A stretch of 5,909 nucleotides of DNA from Bacteroidota bacterium (GTDB lineage Bacteria; Bacteroidota; Ignavibacteria; Ignavibacteriales; Melioribacteraceae): positions 1 through 5,909 of the forward strand of contig JAKAHQ010000128.1 of NCBI GenBank assembly GCA_021814855.1. Direction: 5' to 3'. Positions 1 to 5,909 of this stretch are shown here, piece by piece. The position numbers and the translations under genes were made by a program. Numbering within the stretch: the first letter of the stretch is position 1; every line of letters begins with the position of its first letter. A model generated the notes under the pieces. The model saw only the letters and a list, made by a program, of their open reading frames with translations. It had not been told where the DNA came from and searched no databases.

Positions 1-43
1 TTTTGTTCATTAGTATTTCGAAAAAAATTAAAAAGAAAGAGAC

Positions 44-1075
44 ATGAAAAAATTTATCGATCTTAGAAGCGACACGGTTACTAAACCGTCCGATGAAATG
101 CGGAAAGCAATGTACGAAGCGGAGGTAGGGGACGATGTTTACAGGGAAGACCCTACCGCAAACGAATTGGAATCTTACGCTGCCGAATTGCTTGGCAAAG
201 AAGCCACGCTGTTTGTTGCCAGCGGCGTTATGGGCAATCAAATTTGTTTAAATGTTCTTACAAATCCCGGCGATGAAGTTATCTGTGAAAAGGATGCGCA
301 CATTTTTCAGTATGAATCCGGCTCGCCGTCTGCGCTTAGCGGAATACAACTAAGTCTTGTGGAAGGTATAAAAGGAATTTTTACACCAACGCAAATTGAA
401 CCGCTGATAAGACCGACGAGTGCCTATTATATGGCGCGTTCAAAAGTAATAGAAGTTGAGAATACTCATAACAGGGCCGGCGGCACAATTAATCCCATTG
501 AAAATATTATTGCGTTGAAAGAACTGGCAAAAAAATATGATCTCTATTATCATCTCGACGGCGCGCGCATCTGGAACGCCTCGATTGAAACAGGAATATT
601 GCCTTCCGAATACGCTTCGCATTTTGATACCGTGTCTTGCTGTCTTTCAAAAGGACTTGGCGCTCCTATCGGTTCAGTTATAGCCGGTTCAAAAGAATTT
701 ATCAAGGAAGCTTTTAGAGTTCGTAAGGCCTGGGGCGGAGGCATGAGACAAACAGGAATTATTGCGGCTGCCGGTTTGTACGCTCTTAAAAATAATATTG
801 CGCGGCTTAAGGAAGATCATGAGAAAGCAAAGAATTTTTCTTATAGTTTAGCTCAGATCAAAAATGTCGAGGTTGATCTTGAAAGTGTTGAGACTAATAT
901 TGTGATGTTCTCGCTGATCAATATGCCGGTTGAAGATTTTCTGAATAAGTGTAAGGAAAATGGTTTGCTGCTCGGTACGGGAAAGGTTGGAGTTATACGG
1001 GCCGTAACTCATATGGATGTTTCTTTTGAAGAAATAAAACTGGCTGTAAGTATAATCGAGAAAATTGTCGCTTAG
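44..1075 (+). CDS. ltaE: Low-specificity L-threonine aldolase (PLP-dependent)
   Basis: Predicted cytosolic PLP enzyme (fold type I, beta-eliminating lyase/threonine aldolase family) that cleaves L-threonine or L-allo-threonine to glycine and acetaldehyde. Visible hallmarks are the N-terminal RSDTVT motif (residues 8-13), His86 in a DAHIF context where the PLP-stacking histidine is expected, HLDGAR (170-175) with Asp172 to contact the pyridine nitrogen, and SKGLGAP (202-208) with Lys203 as the Schiff-base lysine. A GGGMRQ segment follows at about 230. The 343-residue length is close to the E. coli enzyme, so it looks complete and intact. The ATG at 44 places RSDTVT correctly and is preceded by a purine-rich AAAGAAAGAG stretch rather than a strong Shine-Dalgarno. 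It converges with the membrane gene downstream, and only 43 bases upstream are visible, so operon membership on the left cannot be judged. Family assignment is firm. Stereospecificity (L versus L-allo) cannot be read from sequence. Confidence 0.95.
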   Translation: MKKFIDLRSDTVTKPSDEMRKAMYEAEVGDDVYREDPTANELESYAAELLGKEATLFVASGVMGNQICLNVLTNPGDEVICEKDAHIFQYESGSPSALSGIQLSLVEGIKGIFTPTQIEPLIRPTSAYYMARSKVIEVENTHNRAGGTINPIENIIALKELAKKYDLYYHLDGARIWNASIETGILPSEYASHFDTVSCCLSKGLGAPIGSVIAGSKEFIKEAFRVRKAWGGGMRQTGIIAAAGLYALKNNIARLKEDHEKAKNFSYSLAQIKNVEVDLESVETNIVMFSLINMPVEDFLNKCKENGLLLGTGKVGVIRAVTHMDVSFEEIKLAVSIIEKIVA

Positions 1076-1107
1076 TAATTTAGATTACGAATACAAATAA
1101 ACATGAT

Positions 1108-1135
1108 GGATGTTCCCAAGGATTATTTAACATCC
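1108..1135. terminator. Possible hairpin between convergent genes
   Basis: GGATGTT (1108-1114) and AACATCC (1129-1135) form a perfect 7-bp inverted repeat around a 14-base loop in the 75-bp gap between two convergent genes. The position suits a bidirectional terminator. There is no clear T-run after the stem on either strand, the loop is long and the stem is short, so this is a weak call. Confidence 0.25.
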
Positions 1136-1150
1136 GATTGATTCAGCTAA

Positions 1151-2302
1151 TCAAAAATCAAAATAGAAATATCCGTTTAGAAGAAACATCACTAAAGAAA
1201 TTGTTAGAAACGCGAAGACAATTTTTTTGGAAATAGGCGGATGATTCCGTTTGATCCATCCCCATAATTTTGCAAAGTAAATCATTACGATGCTTATGCC
1301 TATTGTTACAAGTATACACCAGTAAACATTAAGCTGGTCTCCGTATAACTCAACCAGACTTTTGCCGACAAAAATTTTTCTGTATATAAGTTGAAGATGA
1401 AACCAGTAAACAAGCAGCGATTCCCGGCTTACATCCATCATAAACGATTTATAGTTTTCTTTTCTGTTAACATAAAACCAGCAGGCACCAAGCAAAAACA
1501 ATACTACGCCAAGGCGTTGAAGAAAAAAGATCGGGTGCGGTTTAATTATTTCTGCATTGTGCCGCGGCAGCAACTCTAACATTGTCCAGCCCGCTACAAA
1601 AAATCCTGATCCTATCATGATTAATTTTCTGGCAAATTCTTTTTCGGAATTTTTATCCCTGTAATCAATGTAAAACTTAGCGGTTATTGCCCCGGCAAAT
1701 AAAAAATTGAACCATGGAAAAACCGGGAACAGCGAGCCATTTGCTGGATTAAAATAACTTGCCAGCGGTATTGGGAGAAAAGAGTTGAAATCAATTTTCC
1801 AGAATATGGGACTTGCAATTAGTACAACTCCCAGCGCGATAGTTATAAATAAGTAAAATGCCTTATCGGTTTTTAGGAGTGTTCTTGCCAACAACAATAT
1901 GAGCAGGCCGATTCCAATACACTGGAGTATATCGACTACGAATAATTGTTTTTCCGCCAGCAGCGACCAGTGTATTATCAGCTTGTTTAAGGAAAAGTAT
2001 GGAGTATGAAGAGAATAACCGGCGAGTAAAATCATTCCGATGCGTGAGACCTTTTTCCAAAATGTAGTGCCGAACTTTTTGAGTTCATCGGTTCCTTTCT
2101 GAAGCGAGAGAACGAATACGAGTCCGCTTACAAATAAAAATGAAGGGGCAACGAGACCGTTTATAAAGTTTAATGCGGTAAACCAACCGCCTGCTTTTAA
2201 TTCATGGTTTAAAAGTTCGTTAATAACGTGAACTTCAATCATTACAATTAGAGCGAGCGCTCTTAAAAGATCGATAAATAATGCGCGGTTTTTTGTTTTC
2301 AC
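1151..2302 (-). CDS. Polytopic membrane acyltransferase-like protein (HGSNAT_cat/DUF1624 family)
   Basis: 383-residue integral membrane protein with roughly ten hydrophobic segments (about residues 8-27, 46-67, 86-104, 120-140, 149-167, 192-210, 228-246, 258-278, 290-306, 327-345 and 361-380). The N-terminal pattern with Asp11, Arg14 and His25, then APSFLFVSG (52-60), DILQCIG (124-130) and FPWFNFLFAG (195-204), matches my recollection of the heparan-alpha-glucosaminide N-acetyltransferase catalytic domain (DUF1624). Relatives carry acyl groups across or at the cytoplasmic membrane to sugars, and His25 would be the candidate acyl-carrying residue. The acceptor and donor here are unknown. The start is GTG at 2302, since no ATG lies near the conserved N-terminus and the next Met is residue 21. 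The Shine-Dalgarno is weak (GAG shortly upstream). It is divergent from the exonuclease gene and convergent with ltaE, so it is probably a single-gene transcript. A YeiB/OpgC-like or acyltransferase-3-like membrane protein is the main alternative. Confidence 0.8.
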   Translation of the reverse strand: MKTKNRALFIDLLRALALIVMIEVHVINELLNHELKAGGWFTALNFINGLVAPSFLFVSGLVFVLSLQKGTDELKKFGTTFWKKVSRIGMILLAGYSLHTPYFSLNKLIIHWSLLAEKQLFVVDILQCIGIGLLILLLARTLLKTDKAFYLFITIALGVVLIASPIFWKIDFNSFLPIPLASYFNPANGSLFPVFPWFNFLFAGAITAKFYIDYRDKNSEKEFARKLIMIGSGFFVAGWTMLELLPRHNAEIIKPHPIFFLQRLGVVLFLLGACWFYVNRKENYKSFMMDVSRESLLVYWFHLQLIYRKIFVGKSLVELYGDQLNVYWCILVTIGISIVMIYFAKLWGWIKRNHPPISKKIVFAFLTISLVMFLLNGYFYFDF

Positions 2303-2327
2303 TAAGTCTCAATTTTTTGATGTGAGG

Positions 2328-2355
2328 AAAATAGCTAATAAAAATTATTAGTCAA
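2328..2355 (-). promoter_or_regulatory. Candidate sigma70-like promoter for the membrane acyltransferase gene
   Basis: Read on the minus strand, TTGACT (2355-2350) is followed after 16 bases by TATTTT (2333-2328), a good -35 and a moderate -10. Transcription would begin about 20 bases before the GTG start at 2302. The box match is direct observation and promoter activity is inference. In Bacteroidota the housekeeping consensus differs, which lowers confidence. Confidence 0.35.
2335..2351. repeat. Perfect 7-bp inverted repeat in divergent intergenic region
   Basis: CTAATAA (2335-2341) and TTATTAG (2345-2351) are exact inverted copies separated by AAA. The element lies almost wholly within the spacer of the candidate minus-strand promoter (2328-2355), which would suit an operator. 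It is nearly all A/T, so chance occurrence is realistic. The rest of the 149-bp intergenic region (2303-2451) shows nothing else I can support. Confidence 0.4.
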
Positions 2356-2451
2356 GATTCAAACAATAAGTTTTCCCGTCGATGATTTTTATAACAAATA
2401 ATTCAAAACTTTATTAACTTAAAGCTAAACTTTCACCTTTACGGGGGCAGT

Positions 2452-3141
2452 ATGAACTTAGTATTTGATATTGAGACGGTCGGTTTCGATTTTGAAACTC
2501 TTACCGATTCTCAGAAGGAATTTATTTTACGGCAAGCCGAACAGGAAAAAGATCCTGAAAAAAAAGACGAACTTGCCGGAGAAGCAAAAAGATTTTTAAG
2601 TCTGTACCCGTTTACTGCCAAAGTTGTGGCCATTGGAATGTTAAGTACACAGAAAGAAAAATCGATTGTTCTTTATGAAGGACGTGAAGACGACGAATGG
2701 GTTGGTGAAGAGAAAACAGTTAAGTACAAACCTATTGCCGAAGAAGAAATGTTGAAATATTTCTGGAAGTATGCCGCCAAAGCCGAAAAGCTTGTATCAT
2801 TCAACGGGCGAAATTTCGATCTTCCGTTCCTGATGATCAGATCGGCATTCAACAAAATCAAACCTTCGAAAAATTTTTTGCGTAACCGTTATGACTCTAG
2901 CCAGCACATCGATCTTCTTGAGCAATTTACTTTTTACGGATTAACTAAAAAATTCAACCTGGATTTTTATTGCAACGCGTTCGGTATCGTTTCTCCGAAA
3001 TCCAAGGGCATTACCGGTATGGATGTTAAAGAACTCTACAAAGCAGGGCGGATTAAGGACATTGCCGTTTACTGCGGCGAGGATGTCCGTGCCACATACG
3101 AGCTTTATAAAATTTGGAATAGTTACCTGAATTTCTCATGA
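2452..3141 (+). CDS. PolB-like DEDDy 3'-5' exonuclease (ribonuclease H-like fold)
   Basis: 229-residue protein resembling the stand-alone 3'-5' exonucleases related to the proofreading domain of family B DNA polymerases. The metal-binding DEDD set is visible: Exo I is FDIET with Asp6 and Glu8, Exo II is the NGRNFDLPFL segment with Asp123, and Exo III is YCGED with Tyr207 and Asp211, the YxxxD spacing that defines the DEDDy subgroup. HIDLLEQF (153-160) also fits the family. Residues 15-50 are highly charged and probably form a helical insertion between the first strands. No polymerase domain is attached. Expected role is trimming of DNA or RNA 3' ends in the cytosol, with the physiological substrate unknown. 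The ATG at 2452 begins the first beta strand directly and follows a GGGGG run (2443-2447) at short spacing, a poor Shine-Dalgarno. A gap of 98 bp and a separate candidate promoter suggest it is not co-transcribed with galE. Confidence 0.85.
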   Translation: MNLVFDIETVGFDFETLTDSQKEFILRQAEQEKDPEKKDELAGEAKRFLSLYPFTAKVVAIGMLSTQKEKSIVLYEGREDDEWVGEEKTVKYKPIAEEEMLKYFWKYAAKAEKLVSFNGRNFDLPFLMIRSAFNKIKPSKNFLRNRYDSSQHIDLLEQFTFYGLTKKFNLDFYCNAFGIVSPKSKGITGMDVKELYKAGRIKDIAVYCGEDVRATYELYKIWNSYLNFS

Positions 3142-3206
3142 GTTCTTCTGCTTATGGATCTTGTACATCGTAAATTTATTGCAGTAGTCAATAAAAATTA
3201 ATTTTG

Positions 3207-3214
3207 TATTTTTG
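3207..3214 (+). promoter_or_regulatory. Possible Bacteroidota-type -7 element upstream of galE
   Basis: TATTTTTG matches the TAnnTTTG -7 consensus of Bacteroidota housekeeping promoters and would place the transcript start about 20 bases before the TTG start codon. A 12-bp A/T palindrome (AAAATTAATTTT, 3194-3205) sits immediately upstream. The expected TTTG -33 element is not at the right distance (nearest TTG at 3179-3181), so the match is partial. Confidence 0.3.
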
Positions 3215-3226
3215 ATCCCAAATTTC

Positions 3227-3233
3227 AGGAAAG
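3227..3233 (+). promoter_or_regulatory. Ribosome binding site deciding the galE TTG start
   Basis: AGGAAAG lies six bases before the TTG at 3240. It supports this non-ATG start, and no ATG is available near the N-terminal Rossmann motif. Confidence 0.65.
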
Positions 3234-3239
3234 ATCGAA

Positions 3240-4214
3240 TTGAAAGTTCTAGTTACCGGAGGAGCCGGTTATATAGGGTCTCACTTTGCTAAATTACTTA
3301 TCGAGCAGGGAATAGAGACAATTGTTTTGGATAATCTCTCGCGCGGGCATAAAGAATCCGTTTTGTCCCGTGTAATTTTAGAAGTTGCAGATTTGAACAA
3401 CGCCGCGGCAGTAACCAACGTATTAAAAAAGTATTCGGTGGATTCCATTGTTCATTTTGCGGCTTTCGCTTATGTGGGAGAATCGGTTGAACACCCAGAT
3501 TTATATTACCGGAACAACGTTGTTGGCAGTTTTAATCTTATTCGGGCAGCCGCCGAAGCAGGAGTTAAAAATTTTGTTTTCTCCTCCACGTGTTCTATTT
3601 ACGGCAACCCCGTCAAAGTTCCTATTTCGGAAGATCAGCAATCCAATCCTATAAATCCTTACGCAAATACTAAATTAGTAATTGAGATGTTGTTGAAGGA
3701 TTTCGAAGCGGCGTTTGGGATTAAACATGTTGCGCTTCGTTACTTTAATGCCGCGGGCGCGGATGCATCCGGAAATATCGGAGAAAGTCATCAGCCAGAA
3801 CCCCATCTGATCCCCATTGTACTTAACACGGCTCTTGGTAAGCGAAAAGATGTTTCGGTTTTTGGAATTGATTACGATACGCCGGATGGCACCTGCATTC
3901 GAGATTATATCCATGTAAACGATCTTTCCGACGCGCATTTAAAAGCGCTTGAGTATTTACAAAAAGGAAATTCATCCACCATAATAAATCTTGGAACAGG
4001 CAACGGCAATTCCGTGCTGGAGATAATAGGAAAATCCAAAATACTTACCGGGAGAGAAATTCCTTATAAAATTGTTGAAAGACGTGCAGGCGACCCCGCC
4101 AGATTAGTTGCAGATAATAAAAAAGCAAAGGAAGTTCTCGGGTGGATCCCAAAATATAAAATTGAAGACATCATCGAAACCGCATGGAAGTGGCATCAAA
4201 ATCCAAAATACTAA
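3240..4214 (+). CDS. galE: UDP-glucose 4-epimerase (extended SDR family)
   Basis: 324-residue NAD-dependent epimerase interconverting UDP-glucose and UDP-galactose, cytosolic, supplying galactosyl donors for polysaccharide. The Rossmann motif TGGAGYIGS (6-14) is intact, Asp31-Asn32 follow at the NAD-ribose position, and SSTCSIYG (115-122) offers Thr117 where E. coli has catalytic Ser124. The catalytic YANTK is Tyr141/Lys145. The AGDPARLVAD segment (283-292) with the following LGW is typical of the UDP-binding C-terminal part. By eye, the gatekeeper position (Tyr299 in E. coli) is Leu289, so activity on N-acetylated UDP-hexoses cannot be excluded. The length is slightly below E. coli GalE (338) and the gene looks intact. 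The start is TTG, fixed by the Rossmann motif beginning at residue 6 and the AGGAAAG site. It is the first gene of an apparent operon, with rmlC only 10 bp downstream. A UDP-GlcNAc or UDP-glucuronate 4-epimerase is the main alternative. Confidence 0.92.
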   Translation: MKVLVTGGAGYIGSHFAKLLIEQGIETIVLDNLSRGHKESVLSRVILEVADLNNAAAVTNVLKKYSVDSIVHFAAFAYVGESVEHPDLYYRNNVVGSFNLIRAAAEAGVKNFVFSSTCSIYGNPVKVPISEDQQSNPINPYANTKLVIEMLLKDFEAAFGIKHVALRYFNAAGADASGNIGESHQPEPHLIPIVLNTALGKRKDVSVFGIDYDTPDGTCIRDYIHVNDLSDAHLKALEYLQKGNSSTIINLGTGNGNSVLEIIGKSKILTGREIPYKIVERRAGDPARLVADNKKAKEVLGWIPKYKIEDIIETAWKWHQNPKY

Positions 4215-4218
4215 GGGG
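4213..4218 (+). promoter_or_regulatory. Ribosome binding site overlapping the galE stop
   Basis: AAGGGG shares two bases with the galE TAA (4212-4214) and lies six bases before the TTG at 4225. The arrangement suggests translational coupling of the rmlC-like gene to galE and supports the TTG start. Confidence 0.6.
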
Positions 4219-4224
4219 TAAATC

Positions 4225-4779
4225 TTGATATTCGAAAAAATTTATATAGAAGGATTGCTTTTAATTAAACCGGATGTTTTTGCCGATGAACGCGGATACT
4301 TCTTCGAATCTTTCAACAAAAAAAAATATGAAGATGGCGGCATTCAACAGACTTTTGTGCAGGATAATATTTCCAAATCAGTTTTGGGAACGGTACGGGG
4401 ACTTCACTATCAAACCGGAGATTACGCGCAAGGAAAACTCTGCAGCGTAATTGCGGGTAAAGTATTAGATGTTGCGGTCGATATCCGTTTCGGCTCTCCC
4501 ACATTCGGAAAGTATTATGCCGCGGAGTTAAGCGAGGATAATAAATACCAATTATGGATTCCGCCGGGATTTGCTCACGGGTTTTCCGTCCTTTCCGGAA
4601 TTGCTATATTCAGTTACAAATGCACAAATCTTTACAATAAAGAAAGTGAACGTTCGATTCTTTACAACGATCCGCAATTGAATATTGACTGGAAAATTGA
4701 GAAGGTGATTGTTTCGTCCAAAGATTTACATTCGAAAAAATTTAGCGATATCGAAAAAGATTTCTCTTATCAAATTTAG
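4225..4779 (+). CDS. rfbC: dTDP-4-dehydrorhamnose 3,5-epimerase family protein (RmlC-like cupin)
   Basis: 184-residue cupin of the RmlC family, essentially the length of the Salmonella enzyme. In dTDP-L-rhamnose synthesis RmlC epimerises C3 and C5 of dTDP-4-keto-6-deoxyglucose. Visible signatures are the N-terminal DERGYFFESF segment, RGLHYQ (58-63) with catalytic His61, Lys71 in the QGKL context, the IPPGFAHGF turn, Tyr131 in FSYKC, NDP (148-150), and SSKD (164-167), whose Asp167 probably corresponds to the Asp of the His-Asp dyad. All active-site positions I can place are present. The start is TTG at 4225, since the protein begins directly with the family's first strand and no ATG is near. 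It sits between galE and ugd with 10- and 12-bp gaps. rmlA, rmlB and rmlD are not in the window, so the true substrate could be dTDP-linked or another 4-keto sugar nucleotide. An A9 run at 4318-4326 encodes Lys32-34. Family assignment is firm, exact substrate is not. Confidence 0.9.
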   Translation: MIFEKIYIEGLLLIKPDVFADERGYFFESFNKKKYEDGGIQQTFVQDNISKSVLGTVRGLHYQTGDYAQGKLCSVIAGKVLDVAVDIRFGSPTFGKYYAAELSEDNKYQLWIPPGFAHGFSVLSGIAIFSYKCTNLYNKESERSILYNDPQLNIDWKIEKVIVSSKDLHSKKFSDIEKDFSYQI

Positions 4780-4784
4780 AGGAG
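4780..4784 (+). promoter_or_regulatory. Strong ribosome binding site for ugd
   Basis: AGGAG begins directly after the rmlC-like stop codon (TAG 4777-4779) and lies seven bases before the ATG at 4792. It fixes the ugd start and supports operonic expression. Confidence 0.75.
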
Positions 4785-4791
4785 AGACATT

Positions 4792-5909
4792 ATGAATTTA
4801 TCCGTAATCGGAACAGGTTATGTCGGATTAGTTAGCGGAACTTGTTTTGCAGAAATGGGCAACAATGTAATCTGCGTAGATAACAACCCTGAAAAGTTAA
4901 AGAAGCTTACATCCGGCGAGGTACCGATTTATGAACCCGGTTTGGAAATTCTTTTTCACCGGAACATAGAAAAGAAACGGCTTGCTTTTACAGACGATTT
5001 AAAAAAAGCAGTGACTGAAACGGATGTAATTTTTCTTTGTCTTCCTACACCACAAGGAGAAGACGGCTCGGCCGACTTAAAATATGTATTTAACGTGGCG
5101 GATCAGATTGGAAAAATTTTTGTTGAATCGAAATCGACACCCTTTAAAATCCTTGTAAACAAAAGCACTGTGCCCGTTGGAACATCTCGGCAGGTTACGG
5201 CAATCCTTGAAAAACACAATCTCATGAATTTCGAAGTAGTTTCGAATCCGGAATTTTTGCGCGAGGGTTTTGCCGTCGACGATTTTATGAAGCCGGATCG
5301 TATTGTGGTAGGCGCCAAATCTCAAAAAGTATTCGAGGTGATGAGAAAACTTTACGAGCCGTTTGTGAGACAGGGCAACCCGATATTCGAAATGAACCCG
5401 GAAAGTTCCGAGGTGACTAAGTACGCAGCCAATTCTTACCTAGCAATGCGTATTACATACATGAACGAACTTGCCAACTTCTGCGAAAAAGTAGGCGCGA
5501 ATGTGGACATGGTACGAAAAGGAATGGGCGCCGATTCGAGGATAGGGAAAAGATTTTTATTTCCCGGAATCGGCTACGGCGGTTCGTGCTTTCCTAAAGA
5601 TGTAAACGCTCTAATCAAAACAAGCGAAGATCACGGCTCGCCAATTAGATTGCTTAAGGTAGTTGATGAAGTAAACAAGAATCAAAAACTTGTTCTCGTA
5701 AATAAAATTCTGAAACACTTCAACTCGAATATACATGGAAGAAAATTTGCCGTTTGGGGTTTGGCCTTTAAACCGAATACCGATGACATGCGCGAAGCTC
5801 CGGCTGTAATTATAATTAAAGAACTCGTAAAGCTCGGTGCAAAGGTTGCTGCTTACGATCCGGCTGCTATGGGAAACGCAAAATTTTATCTGGACGATCT
5901 ACCGGAGTA
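4792..5909 (+). CDS. ugd: UDP-glucose 6-dehydrogenase, 3' end beyond window (partial)
   Basis: Open from the ATG at 4792 to the window edge, giving 372 complete codons plus two bases and no stop. Typical family members are about 420-450 residues, so roughly the last 50-80 residues are missing. The enzyme oxidises UDP-glucose to UDP-glucuronate with two NAD+. Visible are the Rossmann motif GTGYVG (7-12) with Asp30 at the NAD-ribose position, KSTVPVGT (124-131) with Thr126, NPEFLREG (152-159) with Glu154, Lys210 and Asn214 in the KYAANSYLAMRI segment, GYGGSCFPKD (261-270) with the catalytic nucleophile Cys266, and FKPNTDDMREAP (326-337) in the UDP-binding domain. All expected catalytic residues are present. 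GDP-mannose 6-dehydrogenase or UDP-N-acetyl-hexosamine dehydrogenase are related alternatives, but these motifs fit Ugd best. Third gene of the galE operon, 12 bp after rmlC, it supplies UDP-glucuronate for acidic polysaccharide or onward conversion to UDP-xylose, arabinose or galacturonate. Confidence 0.93.
   Translation, partial: MNLSVIGTGYVGLVSGTCFAEMGNNVICVDNNPEKLKKLTSGEVPIYEPGLEILFHRNIEKKRLAFTDDLKKAVTETDVIFLCLPTPQGEDGSADLKYVFNVADQIGKIFVESKSTPFKILVNKSTVPVGTSRQVTAILEKHNLMNFEVVSNPEFLREGFAVDDFMKPDRIVVGAKSQKVFEVMRKLYEPFVRQGNPIFEMNPESSEVTKYAANSYLAMRITYMNELANFCEKVGANVDMVRKGMGADSRIGKRFLFPGIGYGGSCFPKDVNALIKTSEDHGSPIRLLKVVDEVNKNQKLVLVNKILKHFNSNIHGRKFAVWGLAFKPNTDDMREAPAVIIIKELVKLGAKVAAYDPAAMGNAKFYLDDLPE

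Noticed and set aside
1..43. Possible tail of an upstream gene or promoter for ltaE.
   Set aside because: Only 43 A/T-rich bases are available, with no clear promoter boxes and no way to tell whether the early in-frame stops end a real gene.
440..744. Minus-strand open frames of about 60 codons inside the threonine aldolase gene.
   Set aside because: They lie fully inside a gene with intact catalytic motifs, have no family signature and look like antisense shadows.
1391..1579. Plus-strand 62-codon open frame inside the membrane acyltransferase gene.
   Set aside because: It is antisense to membrane-spanning coding sequence and has basic low-complexity composition typical of such shadows.
3142..3206. 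Possible rho-independent terminator after the exonuclease gene.
   Set aside because: No G/C-bearing stem followed by a T-run is present. The only palindrome, AAAATTAATTTT at 3194-3205, is pure A/T and fits better as sequence upstream of a galE promoter.
4230..4744. The 15-base string ATTCGAAAAAATTTA occurs at 4230-4244 and 4730-4744, exactly 500 bases apart, with similar strings near 17 and 2867.
   Set aside because: The copies are in different reading frames inside a coding sequence, are A/T-dominated, and have no flanking similarity. Chance in AT-rich DNA explains them better than a functional repeat.
5077..5325. Overlapping minus-strand open frames of 71 and 82 codons inside ugd.
   Set aside because: They are antisense to a well-conserved dehydrogenase region covering the Thr126 and Glu154 motifs and show no recognisable protein features.

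Overview
This 5.9 kb stretch is ordinary, densely coding bacterial chromosome with six protein genes and no sign of rRNA, tRNA, CRISPR or mobile DNA. It is moderately AT-rich, with purine-rich ribosome binding sites and a frequent use of GTG/TTG starts. The protein styles (a stand-alone PolB-like exonuclease, a HGSNAT-type membrane acyltransferase, a GalE/RmlC/Ugd set) fit a member of the Bacteroidota/Ignavibacteriota neighbourhood. This placement is a low-confidence impression from composition and protein flavour, not a demonstrated assignment.

Left part (1-2302): a PLP-dependent low-specificity L-threonine aldolase on the plus strand converges on a polytopic membrane acyltransferase-like protein on the minus strand. 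The 75-bp gap between them contains a possible hairpin. Middle (2303-3239): a 149-bp divergent intergenic region, with a candidate promoter and an inverted repeat, leads into a 229-residue DEDDy 3'-5' exonuclease-like protein. A 98-bp gap with a candidate promoter follows.

Right part (3240-5909): a tight plus-strand nucleotide-sugar operon of galE (UDP-glucose 4-epimerase), an rmlC-like cupin 3,5-epimerase and ugd (UDP-glucose 6-dehydrogenase). Ugd runs off the right edge after about 372 codons. The gaps are 10 and 12 bp and each internal gene has a Shine-Dalgarno sequence at or over the preceding stop codon. GalE would interconvert UDP-glucose and UDP-galactose, Ugd would make UDP-glucuronate, and the RmlC-like enzyme would make a 3,5-epimerised deoxy-sugar nucleotide. 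Together they point to surface polysaccharide (LPS O-antigen, capsule or exopolysaccharide) precursor supply, and glycosyltransferase or other sugar genes probably lie beyond the right edge.

I did not find an undescribed system here. The points most worth a second look are the RmlC homologue placed between two UDP-sugar enzymes without rmlA, rmlB or rmlD, the A9 tract inside that gene, the acyltransferase of unknown acceptor, and the inverted repeat inside a candidate promoter spacer.
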